From Marinicauda salina (lineage in GTDB: Bacteria; Pseudomonadota; Alphaproteobacteria; Caulobacterales; Maricaulaceae), in the NCBI RefSeq assembly GCF_003122085.1, contig NZ_QEXV01000001.1, forward strand, positions 973,432-1,037,431: a stretch of DNA of 64,000 nt. The letters are read 5' to 3'. The stretch's first letter is position 1, and each line of letters begins with the position of its first letter. Under the pieces are notes generated by a model, which saw only the letters and a list, made by a program, of their open reading frames with translations, was not told where the DNA came from and did no database searches. Of this stretch, positions 8,731 to 16,189 are shown piece after piece. The position numbers and the translations under genes are program-made.

Positions 8731-10614
8731 GTGAAACGAACACTCATCTCGCTCGCTGCGGCGGCGGTTCTGTCCGCACCGGCGATCGCGCAGGACTATG
8801 CCGACTTCGCCGCCATCGAACTCGGCTGGCAGGTCGATCTGTCTCAGGACGGCCGCTACATCGCGCTGGGATGCGGGGCGGGCAACGAGCGCTCCCTGTG
8901 CATCTACGATCTGGTCGGCGGGGACGAGCCGCAGATCATGACGCCCCCGGACGACGCGCGCATCACCGGCGCCCGGTGGGCGAACGATCGCTATCTGCTG
9001 ATCTATCTGAACACGCGGACGGAGTACGGAGGGCATTTCGTCAGCCGGGTCGCCAGCTATGACGTCGAGGAGGGCGACGCGGCGCTGATGATCACGGGAA
9101 GGGCTGGGACGCGCCGTCTCGACCAGATCGTCTCGCTCGATCTCGATGATCCCGAGCACATACTGATGCAGACCGTGACGACTATACTCCGGGTTCGCCT
9201 GGAGGACGGCCGGGACGAGAGGGTCGAACGCATTAGCAGCAGGACTTTCTTCCGCCGTATGTTCGACGCCAACGGCGAGCCGGTGGCGGATCTGCTCGCG
9301 GACGAGCGGCGTCGGGAGTTCGCCATCCGGCGGGTCGATGAGAGAGAGCCGGTCTATCTGGACGAGCATCGCGGCGATGAACTGCCCAGCGTCTACCTCT
9401 CGGGCGCGCGCGATTCCCTCCTCATCCAGTTTCCGACGGGCTCGAACCGCGGGCTCAACCGCCTGGATCTGGAGACGGGCGAGCTCTCCCCGGCCGTCGA
9501 CGAGTCGCTTCAGGGGGTGACGGTTTCTCCATTCCTCGACCCGTGGTCCCACGCTCTGGTCGGCGCGAGCATATTCGAGGACGATATGCCCGAGACGACC
9601 CTCTATGACGACGAGCTTGCGGACCTGGCGGAGGCGCTCTCAAGCGCGCTCGATGCGGATCATCTCAATCTTCTGACGTGGTCGGCGGACAGGCAGGTCA
9701 TCGCCTTCGAGACCCTTGAGCCCGGCCAGCCGGCCGATCTGTACGTGTTCCATCGCGAAGCCGGCCAGGTCAGCCGGCTTGGGTCGCAGGCCCCGCGCCT
9801 GGAAGGCCGAGCGCTCGGTCGCCAGATCGCGTTTTCCTACGAGGCCTCCGACGGGCTCGAGATCCCCGCCTATCTCACGCTTCCACCAGGAATGACGGAA
9901 GAGGACGGTCCATTCCCCCTCGTCGTCATGCCGCACGGCGGCCCGCAAAGCCGGGATCTGGCGGTCTTCGATTGGTGGGCGCAGGCCTACGCTTCGCTCG
10001 GCTACGCCGTGCTGCAGCCGAACTTCAGGGGCTCGGACGGCTATGGCCAGGAGTTCATCGAGGCCGGATACGGCGAGTTCGGCGGCAAGATGATCCAGGA
10101 CAATATCGACGGCGCCCGGCATCTCGTGGAGGCGGGTATCGCCAGAGAAGGCGGCTATTGCGCCGCGGGCGCCTCATACGGCGGGTATGCCGCGCTGATG
10201 ATGAGCATCCTCGATTCACAGAATGTCGTGTGCGTGATCGCCGTCGCCCCCGTGGTCGATGCGATCTCCCTGCTGGCGTCGGCTAATGAAACGGACAACG
10301 AATACGGCATGGATTACTGGGAGAACTATATCGGATCGCTTTACGTGAGCTCTGACGAGGTCGACCAAGTGTCCGCTCAGGCCCGCGCCCACGAGATCGA
10401 CGCGCCCGTTCTGCTCATCCACGGCGACGAGGACTACACCGTGCCGCTGTCCCAATCCGAATGGATGGAGCGCGAAATGGAGGACGCCGGCGGCGAGGTC
10501 GAGCTGATCACCCTCGAGGGCGAGGACCACTATCTCGGCAAGGCGTCCTCGCGGCTGACCATTCTCGAGGAGTCGCGCGAGCTGCTGGAGCGCGCGCTGC
10601 CGGTGCTCGAATAG
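8731..10614 (+). CDS. Secreted S9 (prolyl oligopeptidase family) peptidase, copy 2
   Basis: A 627-residue paralogue of the preceding peptidase. It starts with GTG preceded by GGGGGAAATC and has the signal peptide VKRTLISLAAAAVLSAPAIA. The catalytic region keeps GASYGGYAALM, HGDEDYTVP and EGEDHYLGKASSRL. The last roughly 100 nt and the signal-peptide region are almost identical to copy 1, while the propeller half has diverged and carries several short deletions. This suggests different substrates, or patchy gene conversion. Catalytic function is expected from the intact triad. Confidence 0.9.
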   Translation: MKRTLISLAAAAVLSAPAIAQDYADFAAIELGWQVDLSQDGRYIALGCGAGNERSLCIYDLVGGDEPQIMTPPDDARITGARWANDRYLLIYLNTRTEYGGHFVSRVASYDVEEGDAALMITGRAGTRRLDQIVSLDLDDPEHILMQTVTTILRVRLEDGRDERVERISSRTFFRRMFDANGEPVADLLADERRREFAIRRVDEREPVYLDEHRGDELPSVYLSGARDSLLIQFPTGSNRGLNRLDLETGELSPAVDESLQGVTVSPFLDPWSHALVGASIFEDDMPETTLYDDELADLAEALSSALDADHLNLLTWSADRQVIAFETLEPGQPADLYVFHREAGQVSRLGSQAPRLEGRALGRQIAFSYEASDGLEIPAYLTLPPGMTEEDGPFPLVVMPHGGPQSRDLAVFDWWAQAYASLGYAVLQPNFRGSDGYGQEFIEAGYGEFGGKMIQDNIDGARHLVEAGIAREGGYCAAGASYGGYAALMMSILDSQNVVCVIAVAPVVDAISLLASANETDNEYGMDYWENYIGSLYVSSDEVDQVSAQARAHEIDAPVLLIHGDEDYTVPLSQSEWMEREMEDAGGEVELITLEGEDHYLGKASSRLTILEESRELLERALPVLE

Positions 10615-10634
10615 ACCGGGCCCGGGGACCCCGT

Positions 10635-10853
10635 CTAGAGGCGCGGCCGGCCTTGGCCGGTCTCGATGCCGAAAAAGCTCAGGAAGTGCGCGCCGACGAC
10701 CAGCACAAAGGCGCCGGCGAAGATCGCCACCAGCGTCCAGGGCACGAGGCGCGGGCCCTTAAGCGGGTCGGCGGGCCGGCCGCCGCGCCACGCCGCCAGC
10801 GCGAACAGAGCCAGTCCGGCGATCATCAGGATCACGGTGACGGTCAGGTTCAT
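10635..10853 (-). CDS. Small two-helix membrane protein
   Basis: A 72-residue protein with two hydrophobic segments (LTVTVILMIAGLALFALAAW and WTLVAIFAGAFVLVVGAHFLSFF) separated by a short loop, ending in GIETGQGRPRL. I do not recognise the family. Its start (GGGAG 9 nt upstream) lies inside the 3' end of the upstream glycosyltransferase frame, a 95-nt overlap in another frame. Its tail reappears between the two S9 peptidase genes, which shows that it was adjacent to the ancestral single peptidase gene. Confidence 0.6.
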   Translation of the reverse strand: MNLTVTVILMIAGLALFALAAWRGGRPADPLKGPRLVPWTLVAIFAGAFVLVVGAHFLSFFGIETGQGRPRL

Positions 10854-12288
10854 TGACGGGCTCCCGCGCGACGCGGCTCACCCCGTGACGCGTCTTGGCC
10901 CACACATAGGGCGCGGCGGCGAGCTCGCGCAAGGCGCGCAGCATGGCCGGCCATTGCAGGAGCCAGTAGGCGGGCATCGCCGCGACCGCCCGCGGCCGCG
11001 GCGTGAACCCGGCGCGTCGCGCGCCGGAGGCCGCCGCCGCCATCGCGCAGGCGTAACCCGTCGCGAGCCCGGCCGCCGCGACGGCGACCGGCCAGCCCGA
11101 GACGAGGCCCGCCGCCCAGGCGCCCGCTCCGAGCAGGACGCCGAGGGTCGCCGGGGCGTGGATCATCGCGCTCAGGACATTGGCGCCGAGGGTGAGCTGC
11201 AGCGCGAGCACGCCGCCGGGGCCGGCCGCGGCGGCCAGCCCGCGCGGGTCGCGCATCTGGACGAGCCAGGTCGCGAGATGGCCCTTGAGCCAGCGGCTGC
11301 GCTGCGCCGTCCAGGCGGCCCGCGCCACCGGCGCCTCCTCCAGCGTGCCCGGTTCGATCAGCCCGCAGCGCCAGCCGTCGCGGGCGAGCCGAAAGCCGAG
11401 ATCGGCGTCCTCGGTCACGTTGAACGGATCCCAGGCCCCGCAGGCCTCGAGCGCGCTCCGCCGGAACACGTTGCTCGTGCCCCCGAGCGGCAGCGGCCAG
11501 CCGAGCCGCCGGCACAGCGGCAGCAGGGCGTGGAAGTGCGCGGCGTATTCCAGCGCGAACTGGCCCGTCAGCCAGGTTTCGCCCCGGTTGTACCAGCCAA
11601 GCGGCGCCTGCATGCAGCCGAGGCGCGCGTCTGCGGCGAAGGCCTCGGCCGCGGCGCGCAGCTGGTCGGGCGCGGGCGCGTCCTCGGCGTCGTAGACGGC
11701 GACGAGCTCGCCGCGCGCCTCGGCGAGCGCGACGTTGAGCGCCTTCGGCTTGGTGCGCGGGCCGACGGCGGCGATCTCGATCACCCGCGCGCCGCATCGC
11801 GCCGCCGCGGCGTGCGCGGCGGCCAGCGTCTCGGCGTCGTCGGCCTCGATCGCGAGCAGGATCTCCAGCCGGTCGGCGGGATAGTCCGTCGCGGCGAGAT
11901 GCGCGCAGAGATCGCCGACGACCTCGGCCTCGCGATGCAGCGCGGCGATGACCGAGACGGCGGGCAGGGCCTCGTCGGACAGGGGGCGGCGCGCATCGTA
12001 TCGCGGCGGGGCGAGCGCAGCGGCGAGGCGCAGGAGGCTGACCGCCGCGAACACGGCGCCGCCCAGCGCGCCCGCGGCGATCAGCATGACGCCCGGCGCA
12101 AGGAGGGTCGCGCCGAGCGCGAACAGGCCCGGACCGGCGATGAGCGCGGCGGGCGGGGACAGCCGGGATCGCGCGCTCGCCTCGGGCCTGTGCTCGATGA
12201 GGTGGAAAGCCGCACGCCAGGCCTGGCGGGCCCGCGTTCGCGACGACGGGGCGTGCGACCGGATCGAGCGCGTTCGCGCGTCAGCCAT
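10759..12288 (-). CDS. Family 2 glycosyltransferase with membrane segments
   Basis: A 509-residue processive-type GT2 enzyme of the cellulose synthase/NdvC-like group. The N-terminal hydrophobic pair (about residues 40-85) is followed by a GT-A domain (LPAVSVIAALHREAEV, YDAEDAP as the DxD region, TEDADLGFR) and the acceptor-binding QRSRW. Several C-terminal membrane helices follow. It should polymerise or transfer a sugar at the inner membrane; the polymer is unknown. The ATG at 12288 begins MADARTRS; earlier codons are unconvincing. Its last 34 residues overlap the small gene downstream and look unlike membrane-protein sequence, so a frameshift near the end is possible. Confidence 0.82.
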   Translation of the reverse strand: MADARTRSIRSHAPSSRTRARQAWRAAFHLIEHRPEASARSRLSPPAALIAGPGLFALGATLLAPGVMLIAAGALGGAVFAAVSLLRLAAALAPPRYDARRPLSDEALPAVSVIAALHREAEVVGDLCAHLAATDYPADRLEILLAIEADDAETLAAAHAAAARCGARVIEIAAVGPRTKPKALNVALAEARGELVAVYDAEDAPAPDQLRAAAEAFAADARLGCMQAPLGWYNRGETWLTGQFALEYAAHFHALLPLCRRLGWPLPLGGTSNVFRRSALEACGAWDPFNVTEDADLGFRLARDGWRCGLIEPGTLEEAPVARAAWTAQRSRWLKGHLATWLVQMRDPRGLAAAAGPGGVLALQLTLGANVLSAMIHAPATLGVLLGAGAWAAGLVSGWPVAVAAAGLATGYACAMAAAASGARRAGFTPRPRAVAAMPAYWLLQWPAMLRALRELAAAPYVWAKTRHGVSRVAREPVNEPDRHRDPDDRRTGSVRAGGVARRPARRPA

Positions 12289-12352
12289 GCCGCCTCGCCC
12301 CGTGCAGCCACCCAAGGCCGCATTCATACACCAAATGCGTGCAGAGAGCGAA

Positions 12353-12850
12353 TCAGCACTCTTTGGGGTTGAACAGGAGGACCCGCTCGCGCGCGCGCAG
12401 CGCCGGCGCGGCCGCATCGACGGCGAAGGCCGCCGCGGCGGCCGTGGGCCAGCCGCGCGGCAGTCCCTGATTGTCGCCAGCGGCGGCGGCCAGCCCGTGA
12501 ACGAAGGCGCCGATCCCCGGGTTGTGCCCGACCAGCACGATGCGCTCGGCGCCGTCGGCGAAGGCTTCGCGGGCGGCGCGCTCGAGCATGTCCTGAGAGG
12601 CGTGATAGAGCGCCATCGGATCGTCGACGGCGGGATCGCCCAGCGCCGGCGCGATGCGCGCCCAGGTTTCGCGGGTCCGCCGCGACGGCGAGACCAGCGC
12701 GCGGTCGGCTTTCAAGCCGGCGCCGGCCAGCGCCGCTCCGGCGCGGTCGGCGTCGGCGCGGCCGCGCTCGGTCAGCCCGCGCTCGAAATCGTCCTCGGCG
12801 TCCATCCGGTCGACGGCCTTGGCGTGGCGGACGAGGATGATCACGGGCAT
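12353..12850 (-). CDS. SixA-like histidine phosphatase
   Basis: A 165-residue member of the histidine phosphatase (phosphoglycerate mutase-like) superfamily. The catalytic RHA motif is at residues 8-10 (LVRHAKAVD), SPSRRTRETW supplies the second arginine, and the second histidine is in VLVGHNPGIGAFV. SixA proteins dephosphorylate histidine phosphotransfer domains, but the substrate here is not shown by the sequence. It is divergent from the peroxiredoxin gene. The start follows the natural beginning of the fold; a longer frame exists but crosses the neighbour's promoter. Confidence 0.82.
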   Translation of the reverse strand: MPVIILVRHAKAVDRMDAEDDFERGLTERGRADADRAGAALAGAGLKADRALVSPSRRTRETWARIAPALGDPAVDDPMALYHASQDMLERAAREAFADGAERIVLVGHNPGIGAFVHGLAAAAGDNQGLPRGWPTAAAAAFAVDAAAPALRARERVLLFNPKEC

Positions 12851-12980
12851 GATGCGACGCTGTCCTGTTTCGCGCGAACCGGCGCGATAGCAACCACGCC
12901 GGCGGGGTTGCGTCCAGAGCCTCGCCGTCTCAAGTAGACATCGAACGTCCCGACCCCTCCAGACCGAAAGGAGCCTCGCC

Positions 12981-13616
12981 ATGGGTCTTTTGCTCGGCGA
13001 CACCGCCCCCGACTTCGAAGCCGAAACCACCGACGGCAAGATCAGTTTCCACGACTGGATCGGCGATGACTGGGTGGTCTTCTTCTCCCACCCGGCCGAC
13101 TACACGCCGGTCTGCACGACCGAGCTCGGCTACACCGCCAAGCTCAAGGAAGAGCTCGCCAAGCGGAACGCGAAGGCCATCGCGCTGTCCATCGATCCGA
13201 TCGAGGATCACGAGGGCTGGATCAAGGACATCGAGGAGACGCAGGGCTGCACGGTCGACTTCCCGATCATCGCCGACGTCGACAAGTCGGTGTCCGAACT
13301 CTACCAGATGATCCATCCGAAGGCGGATCCGAAGGTCACCGTCCGCGCGGTCTACGTCATCGATCCGAACAAGAAGATCCGCGCCACCTTCACCTATCCC
13401 CCGAGCGCGGGCCGGAATTTCGACGAGATCCTGCGGCTCATCGACTCGCTGCAGCTGACCGACGGCTACAAGGTCGCCACGCCGGTCAACTGGCGCGCGG
13501 GCGAGGACGTCATCATCGTCCCGACCCTGTCCGACGAGGACGCCGACAAGCTGTTCCCGAAGGGCTACAAGAAGATCAAGCCCTATCTGCGCACTACGCC
13601 GCAGCCGAACAAGTAA
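12981..13616 (+). CDS. 1-Cys peroxiredoxin (Prx6 type)
   Basis: A 211-residue peroxiredoxin that reduces hydrogen peroxide and organic peroxides in the cytosol. The peroxidatic cysteine is Cys45 in PADYTPVCTTELG. The long C-terminal domain with PVNWRAGEDVIIVPTLSDEDA is typical of the Prx6 subfamily. Cys86 in the segment ETQGCTVDFP is not at the usual resolving position. A strong SD (AAAGGAG) sits 9 nt before the ATG, and a terminator follows the gene, so it is probably monocistronic and well expressed. Confidence 0.93.
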   Translation: MGLLLGDTAPDFEAETTDGKISFHDWIGDDWVVFFSHPADYTPVCTTELGYTAKLKEELAKRNAKAIALSIDPIEDHEGWIKDIEETQGCTVDFPIIADVDKSVSELYQMIHPKADPKVTVRAVYVIDPNKKIRATFTYPPSAGRNFDEILRLIDSLQLTDGYKVATPVNWRAGEDVIIVPTLSDEDADKLFPKGYKKIKPYLRTTPQPNK

Positions 13617-13643
13617 ACCTTCCAGGCGCTTGCGATCATCGAG

Positions 13644-13678
13644 CGGCCGGTCCCGACCCCGGGGCCGGCCGTTTTTTT
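13644..13678 (+). terminator. Rho-independent terminator after the peroxiredoxin gene
   Basis: CGGCCGG and CCGGCCG form a GC-rich stem (with further C/G pairs inside) over 13644-13671, immediately followed by seven T residues. It lies 28 nt after the peroxiredoxin stop and just before the palindromic operators of the next unit. Confidence 0.9.
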
Positions 13679-13688
13679 GCGCGAGATT

Positions 13689-13745
13689 GTCAAGGCCACT
13701 TGACGTCAAGCTCACTTGACGATACATCAGTCAAGCGAACTTGAC
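13689..13745. promoter_or_regulatory. Three GTCAAG-N4-CTTGAC palindromes (operator cluster)
   Basis: Three perfect 6-bp inverted repeats with a 4-nt spacer lie at 13689-13704, 13705-13720 and 13730-13745, ending 17 nt before the amidohydrolase ATG. Each right arm contains TTGAC, so a -35 element may be embedded. The same palindrome precedes the XRE-containing unit at 15242. They look like regulator binding sites; the small XRE protein encoded at 15957 is the obvious candidate, by inference. Confidence 0.75.
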
Positions 13746-13762
13746 AATCACAGGAGAGGTTC

Positions 13763-15232
13763 ATGTCGCGAAGGGTCTGGCTCACGGGAACCGCGTCGGC
13801 GGCGGCGTTATGTCTCGCCGCGTGCGCGCAAACGATCTCCGACGCGGCGCCGCCGCGCGGAGCGCTTTATTCCGGTTTCACGCTGGTCGACCCAGTCGAA
13901 CGAACCGTGGCCGAGGACGCCTGGCTGGTCGTGGAGAACGGGCGCATCGCCGATTTCGGCCACGGAAGAATGCCGGACGGAGCCTTCCTCGAACGGCGCG
14001 ACCTGTCCGGCCATTACGCGCTCCCCGGTTTCATCGACGTGCACGGTCATATCACCGCCGGTCCGCATGCGGTCGAGATCGTGGACGGCCAGCCCGTCAT
14101 AACCATGGACAGCGACGACGCGATCACCGAGTTCAACGCTCGCATGGCCCTGGCCTTCGGCGTGACGACGGTGCGCAATCCCGGCGCCGATCCCGAAGCG
14201 AGCGCGGCCTATGACAGGCGGATCGCTTCAGGCGAATGGATCGGGCCCGCAGCACTCCACGCCGGCGCCGTCATCGAGCCCCCGCCCATGGGCGGCGACG
14301 CTGTCGCCTATCCGCGCACGGAAGCCGAATGGGACCAGGAAGCCGCGCGCCAGGCGGCGCTCGGCATGCGGTACTTCAAGCTGTACACGGGCCTGAGCGA
14401 AGACGAGCTGGCGGCTGGGGTCGCGGCGGCGCGCGCCCACGGGCTTGAACCGATCGCCCATCTTGACGCCGTCAGCTGGACCCGCGCCGTCGAGCTGGGG
14501 GTGGCGGGCCTGCTGCATGCGCTGCCGACTAGTCAGGAGCTGCTCGAACCCGGCGCCCGGGAGGAATTCATCGAACTGCGCGGCGCGGACTCGCGCTTCA
14601 TGTATCAGTGGTTCGAGCGCGTCGATTTCGACGGGCCGCGGATGCAGCGCCTGTTCGACGTCTTGGTCGAAACCGGGACGACGGTCGATCTGACGCTTCA
14701 GGTCAATAAGCTGATGACCGGGCCTGATGCGCTGGATCGCATCTATCCGGCCGAGCACCGCGCCTACATTCATCCGCGAACGCTCGCCGGGCTGCTGCAG
14801 TTCGCATCCGCGGCGATGACCGGCTGGACCGATGAGGACACAAGACGCGCCCAAGCCGCCATGGATAACGTGTACGAGTTCGCGCACCGCCTCGACGATG
14901 CGGGCGTGCCCATCGGCGTGGGCACGGACGGGCCAGGCGGCGGACCCTTCTTCGCGACCGAGTTGGAAATCATGGTCGAGGGCGGCTTCGAGCCTTGGCG
15001 GGTGCTGGAGCTCGCGACCGCCGGCGGCGCACGCGTCATGGGGCTGGAGAACGAGACCGGCCGCTGGGCCGATGGCTACCAGGCGGATGTGGTGTTTTTG
15101 CGCGCCAACCCGCTTCACGAGATCTCCGCCTCCCGCGAGGTGGCGTGGGTCATGACCGACGGCGTTCTGCACAGCTTCGACGACCTCGCCGGCAATCTCG
15201 GCGCGGTCTCCGACCGATCGAACGTCCAGTAA
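13763..15232 (+). CDS. Amidohydrolase-family lipoprotein
   Basis: A 489-residue metal-dependent hydrolase of the imidazolonepropionase-like/prolidase-like amidohydrolase group. The N-terminus is a lipoprotein signal (lipobox LAAC at about residue 20). Metal-ligand motifs are DVHGHIT, a probable lysine in MRYFKLYTG, LEPIAHLDA, and GVGTDGPGG near the C-terminus, followed by the usual closing beta domain (GYQADVVFLRANPL). It should hydrolyse a cyclic amide or peptide substrate in the periplasm; the substrate is unknown. SD AGGAGAGG precedes the ATG. Expression is probably governed by the three upstream palindromes. Confidence 0.85.
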   Translation: MSRRVWLTGTASAAALCLAACAQTISDAAPPRGALYSGFTLVDPVERTVAEDAWLVVENGRIADFGHGRMPDGAFLERRDLSGHYALPGFIDVHGHITAGPHAVEIVDGQPVITMDSDDAITEFNARMALAFGVTTVRNPGADPEASAAYDRRIASGEWIGPAALHAGAVIEPPPMGGDAVAYPRTEAEWDQEAARQAALGMRYFKLYTGLSEDELAAGVAAARAHGLEPIAHLDAVSWTRAVELGVAGLLHALPTSQELLEPGAREEFIELRGADSRFMYQWFERVDFDGPRMQRLFDVLVETGTTVDLTLQVNKLMTGPDALDRIYPAEHRAYIHPRTLAGLLQFASAAMTGWTDEDTRRAQAAMDNVYEFAHRLDDAGVPIGVGTDGPGGGPFFATELEIMVEGGFEPWRVLELATAGGARVMGLENETGRWADGYQADVVFLRANPLHEISASREVAWVMTDGVLHSFDDLAGNLGAVSDRSNVQ

Positions 15233-15241
15233 ATCGCAGAC

Positions 15242-15257
15242 GTCAAGCTCACTTGAC
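15242..15257. promoter_or_regulatory. Fourth GTCAAG-N4-CTTGAC palindrome
   Basis: This is identical, spacer included, to the second palindrome of the cluster at 13705-13720; the match extends to 19 bp. It lies 17 nt before the start of the next gene, the same offset as at the amidohydrolase. This suggests both units answer to one regulator. Confidence 0.75.
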
Positions 15258-15274
15258 AAACGGGAGAAATCGCC

Positions 15275-15529
15275 ATGAGTTTCAAGCAACGCCTGCGCGG
15301 ATTCGTCGGCGTGTTCGCCGCCGCCGTCGTGTTCCTCGCCTGGGCCGGCGTCGCCGCCGTCTGGGCGGCCGACATGCCGACGGCGATCTTCACCGCCGCG
15401 GTGGTCGTCGCCGCCTTCGCGACCGAAGGCGCGATTTGGGTCGCCGCCGTCGTGCTCGGCTGGTCGCTGTTCGAAAACCGCCGCGCGCTCTGGCGCCGGC
15501 TGACCGGCGGAAAGCAGGGAGAAGCTTGA
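15275..15529 (+). CDS. Small membrane protein in the XRE-regulator unit
   Basis: An 84-residue protein with two hydrophobic segments (GVFAAAVVFLAWAGVAAVWA and TAIFTAAVVVAAFATEGAIWVAAVVLGW) and a basic tail. I do not recognise a family. GGGAGAAA precedes the ATG. Its stop overlaps the next start by one base, so it is coupled to the downstream membrane protein and the XRE regulator. An operator-like palindrome lies directly upstream. Confidence 0.7.
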   Translation: MSFKQRLRGFVGVFAAAVVFLAWAGVAAVWAADMPTAIFTAAVVVAAFATEGAIWVAAVVLGWSLFENRRALWRRLTGGKQGEA

Positions 15530-15960
15530 TGGTCAGAGTGATCCTGGAGGCGAGCTCGGCGCCGCCGGCGGCGCGGCGGCGCTACATCGTCCGCTCGACG
15601 GCGCTGTCGGTTCTGTTCGGCGGCCTCATCATCGCCACCGCGATCCTCTCCAAGTCGGGCGCGGGAACGGGCTTGGTGCTGGCGCTCTGGGCGGCCTGCT
15701 GCCTGGCGCTCGCCGGCCTCGCCTACGAGTTCGTCGCGCTGATGCGGTCGCTGGATGAGCTTCAGATCCGCATCCATCTCGCAGCGCTGGCCATCGCCTT
15801 CGGCGCGGTGAGCGGGGTGGTGACGATGGCGGGCATGGCGGCGGGCTTCCTCGGCGCGGAAGGCTCGGACTGGCCGTTCCTGTTCGCCGCCGCGGCGATG
15901 CCCGGCGGGGCGATCGGCTACATCATCGTTCTTCAGTTCGCCCAAAGGCGCTACGAATGA
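15529..15960 (+). CDS. Four-helix membrane protein paired with an XRE regulator
   Basis: A 143-residue protein with four hydrophobic segments (roughly residues 22-42, 48-70, 80-105 and 112-135). A conserved-looking cytoplasmic stretch EFVALMRSLDELQIRIHL lies between helices 2 and 3. Proteins of this shape are commonly encoded directly in front of short YozG-type XRE regulators, as here (ATGA overlap with the regulator). Function is unknown; a membrane partner or sensor for the regulator is a guess. Confidence 0.75.
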   Translation: MVRVILEASSAPPAARRRYIVRSTALSVLFGGLIIATAILSKSGAGTGLVLALWAACCLALAGLAYEFVALMRSLDELQIRIHLAALAIAFGAVSGVVTMAGMAAGFLGAEGSDWPFLFAAAAMPGGAIGYIIVLQFAQRRYE

Positions 15961-16154
15961 AGAACATCCTCCGCGAATTGAGAGCCGAGCACGGCTGGAG
16001 CCAGCAGGCGCTCGCCGACGAGCTGGGCGTGTCCCGCCAGACGGTCAACGCGCTGGAGCGGGGCAAGTACGATCCCTCCCTGCCGCTGGCCTTCCGCATC
16101 GCGCGGGTCTTCGGCAAGCCGATCGAGGACATCTTCGACGACGAGCAGGCGTAG
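15957..16154 (+). CDS. Short XRE-family (YozG-like) transcriptional regulator
   Basis: A 65-residue DNA-binding protein consisting almost only of a helix-turn-helix (HGWSQQALADELGVSRQTVNALERGKYDPSLPLAFRIARVF). The ending IEDIFDDEQA is typical of the YozG-like group. It is the third gene of a unit with two membrane proteins. With four identical palindromes in front of this unit and the amidohydrolase gene, it is the most likely binder and probably regulates itself; this is inferred from position. Confidence 0.88.
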   Translation: MKNILRELRAEHGWSQQALADELGVSRQTVNALERGKYDPSLPLAFRIARVFGKPIEDIFDDEQA

Positions 16155-16189
16155 GAAGCCCGTTGCAACGCGGCGCGGGGTGAGGGAAT

